Source: Bacteroidota bacterium
Lineage (GTDB): Bacteria > Bacteroidota > Ignavibacteria > Palsa-1295
Direction: 5' to 3'
Assembly: GCA_018266755.1 (NCBI GenBank)
Contig: JAFDZW010000006.1
Span: 124,001 to 188,000 of the forward strand
Length of the DNA: 64,000 nt
The notes beneath the pieces are model-generated. The model did not search any database and was not told the origin of the DNA. It saw only the letters and a list, made by a program, of their open reading frames with translations. Below, in pieces: positions 11,021 to 19,279 of this stretch (positions are counted from its first letter, which is position 1; the number at the start of each line of letters is the position of its first letter). A program made the position numbers and the translations under genes.

Positions 11021-12109
11021 CTATTTCGCAATGGAATCCATGAAATCGGCGAAAAGGTAGTCGCTTTCATGGGGTCCGGGCGATGCCTCAGGATGGTACT
11101 GAACAGAAAAGATAGGCAATTCCTTGTGTCGGAATCCCTCGACGGTATTGTCATTGAGATTCAGATGCGTGAGTTCGCACGAATCGGGCATCGAAGACCA
11201 CTGCACCGCGAAGCCATGGTTTTGGGAAGTAATCTCGATTTTCTCTGTACGCAGATTCTTGACGGGGTGGTTCGCACCTCGGTGGCCGAACTTCAACTTA
11301 TACGTCTCGCCTCCCATCGCTAGGCACAATAACTGGTTACCCAGGCAGATACCGAAAATCGGAATCTGTCCATACTTCACCATTGCCTTCACGGTCTCGA
11401 TCCCGTCCTTCACCGCATCCGGATCGCCGGGGCCGTTCGAGAGGAAAATACCATCGGGTGCGAGATTGCGGATCTCGTCGAATGATGTCGTCGACGGCAC
11501 GACCGTCAGCTTCGCGCCGTGGTCGGAGAGTTTCCGAAGAATATTCGTCTTGATGCCAAAATCCATCACAACGACATGCGGGGCATTCGGAACTTTGGCT
11601 TCGATCTCGTAGAGTTTATTCGTCGTCACTCCCTTTGTCAGGTCGAGGCCGGTCATCAGCGGAAGTTCGCGCGCTTTCGACACGAGCGCGGCATCGCTCA
11701 CCGTTTCGGTAGAGATCACGCCCCGAAGCGATCCCTCGCTGCGAAGAATACGAACGAGTTTGCGAGTATCGATCCCTTCCATTGCAAGGACGCCGCTCTT
11801 CGAGAGGTATTCATCGAGGCTCCAGTCACTGCGCCAGTTCGAGAACACTTCCGAGAGTTCGCGTACGAGGAAGCCGGATACATGCGGCGCAGTACTTTCA
11901 AGGTCTTCGGTATTCGCGCCATAGTTGCCGATGAGCGGGTACGTCATCGTGACGATCTGCCCGGCATACGACGGATCGGTCAGTATTTCCTGATACCCGG
12001 TGAGCGCCGTCGTAAATACGACTTCGCCGCCGGTCTGTGCCGTGGACACCGCACCGAAGGCGCTGCCCTGAAATACCGCCCCATTCTCAAGTACTAAACG
12101 TGCATTCAT
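11021..12109 (-). CDS. carA: Carbamoyl-phosphate synthase small subunit (glutaminase)
   Basis: I chose the ATG at 12107-12109 because a purine-rich site (AGAGGGACAAGAG) precedes it and the protein then begins MNARLVLENGAVFQG, as in CarA. Length is 362 residues. The N-terminal CarA domain includes GYQEILTDPSYAGQIVTMTY. The C-terminal class I glutamine amidotransferase domain has FGICLGNQLL with the nucleophile Cys and SVQYHPEASPGP with the His/Glu of the triad. It releases ammonia from glutamine for carbamoyl phosphate synthesis by CarB, feeding arginine and pyrimidine synthesis. carB is not adjacent. An upstream terminator at 12142-12170 separates it from the DUF6580-like gene, so it should have its own promoter. 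Confidence 0.96.
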   Translation of the reverse strand: MNARLVLENGAVFQGSAFGAVSTAQTGGEVVFTTALTGYQEILTDPSYAGQIVTMTYPLIGNYGANTEDLESTAPHVSGFLVRELSEVFSNWRSDWSLDEYLSKSGVLAMEGIDTRKLVRILRSEGSLRGVISTETVSDAALVSKARELPLMTGLDLTKGVTTNKLYEIEAKVPNAPHVVVMDFGIKTNILRKLSDHGAKLTVVPSTTSFDEIRNLAPDGIFLSNGPGDPDAVKDGIETVKAMVKYGQIPIFGICLGNQLLCLAMGGETYKLKFGHRGANHPVKNLRTEKIEITSQNHGFAVQWSSMPDSCELTHLNLNDNTVEGFRHKELPIFSVQYHPEASPGPHESDYLFADFMDSIAK

Positions 12110-12141
12110 ACTCTTGTCCCTCTCTTCACAAACATTCAAAA

Positions 12142-12170
12142 AAAAGGCTTCTACAAATGAGAAGCCTTTT
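12142..12170 (-). terminator. Rho-independent terminator after the DUF6580-like gene
   Basis: A perfect 11-base-pair stem (AAAAGGCTTCT pairing with AGAAGCCTTTT) with a seven-base loop is followed on the minus strand by a run of U (eight A on the plus strand at 12138-12145). It lies 22 bases past the stop of the membrane-protein gene at 12193 and upstream of carA. Confidence 0.88.
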
Positions 12171-12192
12171 GCAACCATGATCGGCGATGCAC

Positions 12193-12756
12193 TTAGGCTC
12201 CGACCTGTGCGGCAACCTGCTTGCCGCGAGTAACGAATACTTTCGCCGACTCATAGCCGACGAACAGGATCGCACTGAATATCATATCGCTGGCGAACGA
12301 GTTGCGGTAGAACGGCAACGCCATCGTATAGCTCTCGATCACCCCCGCGAACGTGTGGGGGTACTGCGCGTAGAACGGCCACAAGGCGAAGTTCGTCACA
12401 AGGAAGAACGCAGCCGATCCGCCGAGCGCTACGCCGACATACGACAGCAACGACGGCTTTTTCGCATACAGCGAGCCGACAAGCATCATCGCAACATACG
12501 AGCCATAGACAACCAGCATCTCCGACGTCCCGTATAACCCGATCACCAGATCGGTCAGGAACGTCGCAACGAGCGGGATTGCATACGACCATTTATTGCG
12601 GCGAAGAAATGCGCCGGCAAAGATCGCCGTTGCTCCGACCGCACTGAAATTATAGAGTCCGAGGACATTGCAGAGCAGTCGCGTCCCGATCCCGATGGCG
12701 ATGAGCGCCAGGGCGAGATAGAATTCCTGCTTGCTTTGTGTGTGGGTATTTTTCAT
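12193..12756 (-). CDS. DUF6580-like integral membrane protein, possible cobalamin-related transporter
   Basis: The 187-residue protein has about five predicted membrane helices (YLALALIAIGIGTRLL, FSAVGATAIFAGAFL, AIPLVATFLTDLVIGLY, YGSYVAMMLVGSLYA, ALGGSAAFFLVTNFAL) and a late helix near SDMIFSAILFVGYESAKVF. The FSAVGATAIFAGA segment and overall layout match the DUF6580 putative-transporter family, which resembles ECF-type substrate-binding subunits. It lies 68 bases after the BtuG-like gene of a riboswitch-controlled B12 uptake operon, which suggests a vitamin-related role. However it has its own -7 promoter element 9 bases before the ATG and a terminator after it, so it may be expressed independently of B12. 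Function is inference. Confidence 0.7.
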   Translation of the reverse strand: MKNTHTQSKQEFYLALALIAIGIGTRLLCNVLGLYNFSAVGATAIFAGAFLRRNKWSYAIPLVATFLTDLVIGLYGTSEMLVVYGSYVAMMLVGSLYAKKPSLLSYVGVALGGSAAFFLVTNFALWPFYAQYPHTFAGVIESYTMALPFYRNSFASDMIFSAILFVGYESAKVFVTRGKQVAAQVGA

Positions 12757-12764
12757 ATTTGATA

Positions 12765-12772
12765 CAAAAATA
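12765..12772 (-). promoter_or_regulatory. Bacteroidota-type -7 promoter element for the DUF6580-like gene
   Basis: TATTTTTG on the minus strand fits TAnnTTTG. It ends 9 bases before the start codon at 12756, predicting a transcript with almost no leader. Confidence 0.5.
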
Positions 12773-12823
12773 CGAACGAATGGTAGTCGGTGACCCTAAT
12801 GCGGGCTCACGCCATCGTTTCGG

Positions 12824-13840
12824 TTAGTGCATAACGACAAAGAAGCCCGGTGCAATCCCGGCAGTGAACGACTTCTCCAATTTCATTGAAGAAAGGTCGA
12901 ATACGTCCACTCCGTCGTTATGAATGAGGTCCGAGACTGTCCCCATATACAACAACTTCGATGCAGCGTCGTAGATACCACCAAAATAGTTCTTCGTCAA
13001 CATCGGATCGGCAGCCATGCTGTGCGTGCCGAGATCGATCACCTGGGGCTGCTGCACGTAGAAGCACACATACGCCTTGTTACCGCCGATGAACATTGTA
13101 TTGAATGACGAAGTCATTGGTAACACGATCGAATCGGTCAGGACGAGAGTCGAGGGATCCATCCAGTATATCTTGCCTGGGGTAGTGGTATAATCGCCCG
13201 AGGTTGCAAGGATCAGAACATTGTGGGCGCTATCGGCGACGATCTGCGCGGGGTTGGGATCGATCCATGCGCTGGTCTTCGTGATCTGCTTTGTAACCGG
13301 ATCGATCACAAGTACTTTGCCCGAAGCACTGGCCGAGTAGGCTTTGCCGGAAAGCATTGCGATCGAATATTGCCCGCTATCTACCGGGATGGTTGAAGCA
13401 ATCGTCCCAGACGCCAGATTGATTACTGCGATCTCGTTCCGATAGAGCTCCGGCACCAGCGCTTCGGTCGCGCTACTCTTGACGATCTTTGCCGGTGCGC
13501 TGAACGGTGGAAATTGAATCACCGTGTGATCTGCCGCAGAATCGGGATTGACCACCACGATCTTCGAGCTGTTATCCAACACGGCATAGAGTTTGCCGTT
13601 GATCAGTTGCAAGTCGTTGCCGACATCGCCAAGCGGAGAAACGAGGTCGGACGAAATAAGGGAGTCTTTCCACGTCCATACATCGAGACTGGCATTGTTA
13701 TGAGTGTAGTTGCCTTGGTTCAGAATGAACACTCGTCCTCCACTCGTGGTACCGACCGTTGCCGGGCCGCTGGTGGTCGAATCGCACGACGCAAGTGCGA
13801 CGAGCGAACAAAGCAATACAAATGAAGTGAATCTATTCAT
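12824..13840 (-). CDS. BtuG-like beta-propeller surface lipoprotein (cobalamin capture)
   Basis: Start chosen at ATG 13838-13840 (338 residues). It gives a lipoprotein signal FVLLCSLVALASC with lipidated Cys at residue 19 and overlaps the end of the TonB receptor gene by eight bases. The mature protein is a YncE/DUF5074-type propeller with repeated blades (VFILNQGNYTHNNASLDVW, KLYAVLDNSSKIVVVNPDS, GKAYSASASGKVLVIDP, NKAYVCFYVQQPQVIDLG). In Bacteroides, BtuG lipoproteins of this type cap the BtuB receptor and bind B12 with very high affinity at the cell surface. The arrangement here, downstream of a riboswitch and TonB receptor and translationally coupled to it, supports the same role. Residue-level B12 contacts cannot be checked from sequence alone. 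Confidence 0.8.
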   Translation of the reverse strand: MNRFTSFVLLCSLVALASCDSTTSGPATVGTTSGGRVFILNQGNYTHNNASLDVWTWKDSLISSDLVSPLGDVGNDLQLINGKLYAVLDNSSKIVVVNPDSAADHTVIQFPPFSAPAKIVKSSATEALVPELYRNEIAVINLASGTIASTIPVDSGQYSIAMLSGKAYSASASGKVLVIDPVTKQITKTSAWIDPNPAQIVADSAHNVLILATSGDYTTTPGKIYWMDPSTLVLTDSIVLPMTSSFNTMFIGGNKAYVCFYVQQPQVIDLGTHSMAADPMLTKNYFGGIYDAASKLLYMGTVSDLIHNDGVDVFDLSSMKLEKSFTAGIAPGFFVVMH

Positions 13841-15809
13841 GACTGGTATGAGAATGGTGGATTGATATGCCAAATTTGTACGATCGTCTCGGCATCGGGT
13901 AGCTGGGTATTTCCTCGTACTGTTCGTTGCCGGCGTTGAGCACGCTCAGTGCGCAATCGAACGATAGCGCATCGGAGAGTCTGAATTGACGCGACCGAAG
14001 GTCTATCGTAAGCAGCGCAACGCCCGGTAAGACGCTCTTCAGCTCATTCGCCAGATCGGGGTATCGATGCCCCCGGTAGTGGTCGGTCAGCGTGACGGCC
14101 CCCCACCCTGCGATCTGAGTCGAGGCCGAAAGCATCCATGAAATCGGCGTAGTGTATGGCAGTTCGTGCCCGAACGATTCGGATCCCGGTGTCCGGTCTT
14201 CGGTCTGCTGCCAGGTCAGCGCGGCGTCAACCCTACAGGAAATATCCTCGTCCACTTCAAATCGCAGCGACATCGACGACTCGATACCGATAGCGCGAGA
14301 ACTCTTGACATTGAACGGGCTGTACACACCGCCGCTTGTGGCACGCCAGACGATCTGATCGGAGAGAGAATTGTAGAAGCCCGAGAGCGTTAGGCCGATC
14401 ACATCGGAAATATGTGCATCTGCAACCAACTCGAATGCATCGCCCGTCTCCGGCGAGAGCGACGGATTTCCGCCAACCTTCCAGTACAATTCATTCAATG
14501 TTGGCGCATGGTACAGCTTGGTGTACGATCCCCCAATCCCGAAGCCAGCGAGTACAATGTCCTCGCCATATCGAATAGTGAGCTGTGGTAACACAACAGG
14601 CTTCGGCAGATCGGAATATTGCTCCGTCTTGAGCAACCCAAGTATATTCAGTTCGCCAAGCAGGAGCTTGGCCCCTACATTCGCGCGATACACTCCCCGG
14701 TCAATCACATCCGAGCTGTCCTTCACGTTCTCGTTGCTGACGAGCGTGCTGCGATCGACCGATACAAGGGTGATCAGATCGAGCCATGATTTCGAATGCG
14801 ATACCGCATCGAACCCTGCCGAAAACGTGCGGTTGGTGTATCGATCATTGATACGAAGCGGAGAAATTGAATCCACATAGGATTCGAACTGTGATTGGTA
14901 CGACGTCTTGATCGTGTACTCGAACTCCGGCAGCGGCCGATGCTTCATCGACACACCGAGCAGGTATCGCTCGTCGAACAAGCGCGTGTACGGCAGACTC
15001 GCGCCGATACCGTCGATCGTCACCGCCCCCGGCGAACCACGCTCCGAACGAAGATAGAGCGAGGTCAGCGAACATTCGAGGTCGTCAAGTGGTCGGTAGG
15101 TTAGACCGAATGTCGCATTCGTCAGATGCGAGTCGTTGTTCGAGCGAAGGATCGTCGAATCGGACGACTGCTGGTAGAACGGAAAGTTACCATCTGCAGA
15201 CGACAGCGAAGCGCCGAAGGCATACGCAAGGTCGCGAGTTACGGGACCGGTGATACGGAAATTGCCTTCGCGTTCTGCTGCACGAATGCGGTCGGTGTAG
15301 CTCGTCGCAGTGCTGCCGATCGTTGCATACGTCCCGCCAAACGTCGGTTGCAGAGGATGCAAGCCGATAGAGGCCGCACCATTTACCGACGAAGCGGCTG
15401 CGTTTGAATTTGCACTGCGCAGATCGACTCGATCGACGGAGTTGATGTTGAATAATCCGAGATCGGCCAGAGAATTTTGAGCATTCGTGAGCGTGAAGCC
15501 TCCGTAATCGATGCTCACGTATTCTGCAGGCATCCCACGGAAACTACCGAAGGCGATGGAGCCTTGCGAACCATACGAACGAATTGCGAGCGAGGGGCTG
15601 ATAAGCGCAACGGCGGCGGGAAGTTCGGTCGAACCCGAACGTGCGGTGAGTTCTTGGCTTGGGGTGGTAATCGAGACGACTCCAGAGCGTTCGAGGGACG
15701 CCGAGTCCTGCACCAATACCGTTTCGCTATGCACATGCCACACAGGCTGTGCCTGAAGGCACGCCCCTGCGACGAGCAGCACGCACACGAAAACGATCCG
15801 TACAAACAT
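13833..15809 (-). CDS. TonB-dependent outer-membrane receptor, BtuB-like cobalamin transporter
   Basis: Start chosen at ATG 15807-15809 because a good ribosome site (AGGAG) lies 8 bases upstream and a signal peptide follows (VFVCVLLVAGACLQAQ). Length is 658 residues. The plug domain is at about residues 50-165 (LPAAVALISPSLAIRSYGSQ, INSVDRVDLRSA, SVNGAASIGL). The barrel contains the TonB-receptor signature GGSYTKLYHAPTLNELYW and a final strand region ending RRSYKFGISIHH. The receptor imports a large ligand across the outer membrane using TonB energy. The cobalamin riboswitch upstream and the BtuG-like gene downstream point to vitamin B12 or a related corrinoid. No clear TonB box is identified. 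Confidence 0.9.
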   Translation of the reverse strand: MFVRIVFVCVLLVAGACLQAQPVWHVHSETVLVQDSASLERSGVVSITTPSQELTARSGSTELPAAVALISPSLAIRSYGSQGSIAFGSFRGMPAEYVSIDYGGFTLTNAQNSLADLGLFNINSVDRVDLRSANSNAAASSVNGAASIGLHPLQPTFGGTYATIGSTATSYTDRIRAAEREGNFRITGPVTRDLAYAFGASLSSADGNFPFYQQSSDSTILRSNNDSHLTNATFGLTYRPLDDLECSLTSLYLRSERGSPGAVTIDGIGASLPYTRLFDERYLLGVSMKHRPLPEFEYTIKTSYQSQFESYVDSISPLRINDRYTNRTFSAGFDAVSHSKSWLDLITLVSVDRSTLVSNENVKDSSDVIDRGVYRANVGAKLLLGELNILGLLKTEQYSDLPKPVVLPQLTIRYGEDIVLAGFGIGGSYTKLYHAPTLNELYWKVGGNPSLSPETGDAFELVADAHISDVIGLTLSGFYNSLSDQIVWRATSGGVYSPFNVKSSRAIGIESSMSLRFEVDEDISCRVDAALTWQQTEDRTPGSESFGHELPYTTPISWMLSASTQIAGWGAVTLTDHYRGHRYPDLANELKSVLPGVALLTIDLRSRQFRLSDALSFDCALSVLNAGNEQYEEIPSYPMPRRSYKFGISIHHSHTSHE

Positions 15810-15847
15810 GAACGCTCCTGTGCCTCGACAAAGACATAGGAGCGTTC
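15810..15847 (-). promoter_or_regulatory. Ribosome-site-sequestering hairpin (riboswitch expression platform)
   Basis: On the minus strand GAACGCTCCT pairs perfectly with AGGAGCGTTC, extendable by three further pairs including one G-U. The 3' arm contains the AGGAG ribosome-binding site and ends directly at the ATG of the TonB receptor. The hairpin would block translation when formed, as expected for the off state of the upstream cobalamin riboswitch. Confidence 0.75.
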
Positions 15848-15929
15848 GAACGATCGGTGGCACACAGCGCGTGGCCGGATCCGCGATACTCCCCTGCCTC
15901 TTCCCTCGAAGGCGATCGGTGAATAGTAT

Positions 15930-16105
15930 ACGTATCGGCAGGTCTCCTGGCTCCTCTCAGTGCGAACATCCTTCCCGGCTCTTCGGCCAGTGGATCAGAT
16001 TCGAGAGTTACAGTTGCGGGTCAGCTCCGGACTTTAACCGGATTCCCTTTTCACCCATCGCCATTCGTTCGCCTTGGCGATGGACACCGTACGCATTTGA
16101 AAATG
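15930..16105 (-). promoter_or_regulatory. Cobalamin (adenosylcobalamin-type) riboswitch
   Basis: Read on the minus strand, the conserved pieces occur in the right order: GGGTGAAAAGGGAATCCGG, then AGCTGACCCGCAACTGTAA, then the B12 box AGCCAGGAGACCTGCC at 15937-15952. P1-forming ends are near 16093 (GCGTACG) and 15930 (CGATACGT). The RNA binds cobalamin and turns off B12 uptake genes. It lies about 120 bases before the TonB receptor start, with a ribosome-site-sequestering hairpin in between, so control is probably translational. Exact ends are estimates. Confidence 0.95.
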
Positions 16106-16117
16106 AACTTCGTAGTA

Positions 16118-16125
16118 CAAATATA
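16118..16125 (-). promoter_or_regulatory. Bacteroidota-type -7 promoter element for the B12 operon
   Basis: TATATTTG on the minus strand matches TAnnTTTG exactly and sits about 20 bases before the predicted 5' edge of the cobalamin riboswitch, the expected place for its promoter. No TTG element was found at the usual distance upstream. Confidence 0.6.
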
Positions 16126-16191
16126 CGAATTTGAAACTCAATGTCGATTGAGTGTGTAATTTTGTCTGATGTAACGGCTATTGCGGCGCGA

Positions 16192-17154
16192 ATGCTCGTA
16201 TTTACGATCAGGAAGTTTTTCTATTCGATCCTCATCATCTTCGGGGTGATGAGCGTGATCTTTTTCGTGATGAATCTGCTGCCAGACCCGGCTCGCATGA
16301 TGCAGGGGCAGCGTGCAGATCTCAGCACCCAGGCAGCGATCCGTCATGAACTCGGCCTCGACCTCCCCGTCTGGCAGCGATACGTGAATTTTCTTACCAA
16401 GACGGCTACCGGCGATCTCGGTCGTTCGTACTCGTCGAATCGCCCAGTGCTCGATAGCATCCTCGAACGCTTTCCGGCGACAGCGATCCTCACGCTGAGT
16501 GCGATGGTACTCGCTACGCTCATCGGCATTGGCATCGGTATCCTGTCGGCAGTGAAGTCGTATTCGCTACTCGATAACATATCAATGATCTTTGCACTCG
16601 TCGGAATCAGCGTGCCTTCGTTCGTCTTTGGCCTGTTAATGATTATTGCCTTCGGATCGTGGCTGCAGATTTTCCCGATCTCAGGTTATGTGATCCAGGA
16701 CAGTTCGAAGTGGTACGAATTCTGGAATTTCCATTGGGAATACTTGGCGCTCCCGATGCTGACGCTCGCGCTTCGACCGATCTCGATCATCGCACGGGTG
16801 ACGCGTTCGAGCATGCTCGACGTCCTGACAAGCGATTACATTCGCACTGCTAAAGCGAAGGGTTTGTCAGCCCGTAAAGTCATATTCCGTCATGGCTTAC
16901 GAAATGCACTTAATCCGGTGGTTACGACTGTTGGCTCGTGGCTCGCATCGCTGCTCACGGGTGCGTTTTTCATCGAGTATATCTTCAACTGGCCCGGCAT
17001 CGGCGCGCTTGGCTTCGATGCCATCCCTCGGTCCGACTTCCCGACCATTCAGGGGACGGTACTGTTCTCGGCGGTGATTTTCGTTGTGATCAACTACATC
17101 GTTGATATCCTCTACGCCAAGCTTGACCCGAAAGTAAAACTCTCCGGCCGATGA
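16192..17154 (+). CDS. dppB: Peptide/nickel ABC transporter permease, DppB-type
   Basis: I prefer ATG 16192 (320 residues), as it begins just before the first membrane helix (IRKFFYSILIIFGVMSVIFF). An ATG at 16141 is possible but adds a segment not usual in the family. Features include the large first periplasmic region with MNLLPDPA, RHELGLDLPVWQRYVNFLTK and GDLGRSYSS. About six helices follow, together with the permease EAA motif region DYIRTAKAKGLSARKVIFRH. The protein forms one half of an inner-membrane channel for oligopeptides, dipeptides or nickel. It overlaps dppC by four bases (ATGA), so they are coupled. No substrate-binding protein gene is adjacent. The start lies next to the divergent B12 promoter. 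Confidence 0.92.
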   Translation: MLVFTIRKFFYSILIIFGVMSVIFFVMNLLPDPARMMQGQRADLSTQAAIRHELGLDLPVWQRYVNFLTKTATGDLGRSYSSNRPVLDSILERFPATAILTLSAMVLATLIGIGIGILSAVKSYSLLDNISMIFALVGISVPSFVFGLLMIIAFGSWLQIFPISGYVIQDSSKWYEFWNFHWEYLALPMLTLALRPISIIARVTRSSMLDVLTSDYIRTAKAKGLSARKVIFRHGLRNALNPVVTTVGSWLASLLTGAFFIEYIFNWPGIGALGFDAIPRSDFPTIQGTVLFSAVIFVVINYIVDILYAKLDPKVKLSGR

Positions 17155-18230
17155 GCGTAACACCCCGGGTTCACGACCCACTCGCACTCCCGACGACGCA
17201 ATCGCGGTCGTTGTGGTACTATTCATGGAAGCGCCTCAAGCGAAATCGCCTTGCGATGGCAGGCTTCTATGTGACGATTCTGATCGTACTGATTGCGCTG
17301 TTGGCAAATTTTATTTCGCCGGCAGACCCGAATCTTCAGATTCTCGAATACTCCACAAAGCCAAGCGGCTTCCAAGGAAATATTCTCCTGCGCACCAACG
17401 ATATTCCGGGACAGGGACCGGTACCGATCCCGATCCAAAGCTATATGATCTCGGGAAATGAGGTGCAGTACCTATCGGACGAGGGCAATTCGCGTCATAT
17501 TCTGATCGCAAAGCTCTACGGAAACTCCGAACGTGAATGGCATAAACAACCGACGTATTATCTCGGCACCGACCGCTATGGCCGCGATGTGCTTTCCCGG
17601 TTGATCTATGGTGCGCGTATCTCCTTGACGGTAGCGTTTTTCTCCGAGATCCTCAGTCTGCTCATCGGCGTAGTGCTCGGTGCATTGGCAGGGTATTATC
17701 GCGGCTGGGTGGACGAGGTCATCAATTGGATTACGAATGTATTTTGGTCGATCCCCACGATCCTTCTGGTTATTTCGATCTCAATCGCCTTGGGGCTCGG
17801 CTTTATCCAGACCGTCATTGCAATCGGCATTACCGGCTGGCCCGATATGACGCGTATTGTGCGCGGCCAATTCTTCTCGCTTCGCGAGACGGAGTATGTC
17901 GAAGCGACGCGTGCGCTGGGGCTTGGCAATATTCGTGCGATCTTTCGCCATATCCTACCGAATGCGATCGGTCCGATCATCGTCATTGCGACAGCCGGCT
18001 TTGCGACGGCCATTATCTACGAAGCATCGCTCTCCTTCTTGGGACTCGGCGTTCAGCCGCCGACATCGACGTGGGGACAGATGATCTATGACGGGTATGG
18101 TTTTATCGCTGCGGGTTCGAACTGGGGCCTGACGATCTATCCGGCTCTGGCAATTATGCTTGCAGTTTTTGCGTTCAATCTCTTCGGCGACGGGCTCAGA
18201 GATGCGTTCGATCCGAAACTCAAGCGATAA
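17151..18230 (+). CDS. dppC: Peptide/nickel ABC transporter permease, DppC-type
   Basis: The 359-residue partner permease starts at an ATG overlapping the dppB stop. It has the N-terminal OppC signature (WYYSWKRLKRNRLAMAGFYV) with the first helix, and a longer than usual periplasmic insert (residues about 55-125) before LGTDRYGRDVLSRLIYGARI. The BPD transport domain includes EYVEATRALGLGNIRAIFRH and ASLSFLGLGVQPPTSTWG. The long periplasmic insert is like that of OppC relatives in Bacteroidota, where it may contact the binding protein. It forms the heterodimeric channel with DppB, energised by the ATPase encoded next. Specificity cannot be read from sequence. Confidence 0.92.
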   Translation: MSVTPRVHDPLALPTTQSRSLWYYSWKRLKRNRLAMAGFYVTILIVLIALLANFISPADPNLQILEYSTKPSGFQGNILLRTNDIPGQGPVPIPIQSYMISGNEVQYLSDEGNSRHILIAKLYGNSEREWHKQPTYYLGTDRYGRDVLSRLIYGARISLTVAFFSEILSLLIGVVLGALAGYYRGWVDEVINWITNVFWSIPTILLVISISIALGLGFIQTVIAIGITGWPDMTRIVRGQFFSLRETEYVEATRALGLGNIRAIFRHILPNAIGPIIVIATAGFATAIIYEASLSFLGLGVQPPTSTWGQMIYDGYGFIAAGSNWGLTIYPALAIMLAVFAFNLFGDGLRDAFDPKLKR

Positions 18231-18262
18231 CCCGAATTTCTAACTTCTTCCATTGCACATAA

Positions 18263-19264
18263 ATGGCGCTTCTTGAAGTCAAGAATTTGCAGACGTACTT
18301 CTTTACCGATGATGGCGTAGCGAAGTCGGTTGATAATGTTTCCTACACAGTCGATCGCAAGCAGACGCTTGGCGTCGTGGGCGAGTCCGGTTGCGGCAAA
18401 TCGGTGACGGCGCTCTCGATCATGCGATTGATCCCCAATCCGCCTGGCAAGACTGTCGGCGGCGAGATCTTTTTCGAAGGCCGCGATCTGCTCAAGCTGC
18501 CGGAAGAAGAAATGCGTGCCATTCGTGGCAACAAGATCAGCATGATCTTCCAGGAGCCGATGACATCGCTCAATCCGGTGTTCACCTGCGGCGACCAGAT
18601 TGCCGAATCGATCCTCCTGCACCAAAAGTGCACCAAAGAAGAGGCAAAAGAGCGCGCGATCGAGATGCTCCGCAAGGTAGGTATCCCCGCACCGGAGCAG
18701 CGCTACGGCGAGTATCCGCACCAGCTTTCGGGCGGTATGCGCCAGCGTATCATGATCGCCATCGCGCTTGCCTGTAACCCGGATATTTTGATCGCCGACG
18801 AACCGACCACCGCACTCGACGTGACGGTTCAGGCCCAGATTCTGGAGCTCATTTCCAGCCTGCAGGAGTCCCTCGGTATGGGCGTGATCCTTATCACACA
18901 CGACCTTGGCGTGATCGCAGAACATGCCGACAACGTCGCCGTGATGTATGCGTCCCACATCGTCGAGTACTCGACGGCCGATGAAGTGTATTTCAACCCG
19001 ATGCATCCGTATACGATCGGGCTGCTTGGTTCTATCCCGAAACTGAACGTCGAATCCGACCGCCTGATGACGATCGAAGGGACCGTACCGGTGCCAACGA
19101 ACTATCCTCCCGGATGCAATTTTGCATCACGCTGTCCGTATGCAACCGAGAAGTGCTTGGCTGAGGAGCCCGCGCTCGTCGAGCAGGAACCGGGACACTT
19201 CGTCGCTTGCCACCACTGGGCAGAAGTGAAAGTCAAACGCCCCGAGCATCTCGTCGAGGCGTAA
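18263..19264 (+). CDS. dppD: Peptide/nickel ABC transporter ATP-binding protein, DppD-type
   Basis: The 333-residue ATPase has Walker [10 protein letters not shown]-loop [12 protein letters not shown], signature [10 protein letters not shown] and Walker [15 protein letters not shown] with H-loop LITHDLG. Its C-terminal oligopeptide-transporter extension carries [15 protein letters not shown] and the Cys-containing [15 protein letters not shown], which in DppD/OppD homologues can hold a 4Fe-4S cluster. It drives import through DppB-DppC. Only one of the usual two ATPases is encoded here (no dppF) and the next gene is on the other strand. The system may use a distant second ATPase or a homodimer. 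Family call is certain. Substrate is unknown. Confidence 0.93.
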   Translation: MALLEVKNLQTYFFTDDGVAKSVDNVSYTVDRKQTLGVVGESGCGKSVTALSIMRLIPNPPGKTVGGEIFFEGRDLLKLPEEEMRAIRGNKISMIFQEPMTSLNPVFTCGDQIAESILLHQKCTKEEAKERAIEMLRKVGIPAPEQRYGEYPHQLSGGMRQRIMIAIALACNPDILIADEPTTALDVTVQAQILELISSLQESLGMGVILITHDLGVIAEHADNVAVMYASHIVEYSTADEVYFNPMHPYTIGLLGSIPKLNVESDRLMTIEGTVPVPTNYPPGCNFASRCPYATEKCLAEEPALVEQEPGHFVACHHWAEVKVKRPEHLVEA

Positions 19265-19279
19265 GTCTCGAGCGAGCGC

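Noticed and set aside
18137-19006. Long minus-strand frame opposite dppD
   Set aside because: It overlaps a complete ABC ATPase on the other strand and contains no motif of its own.
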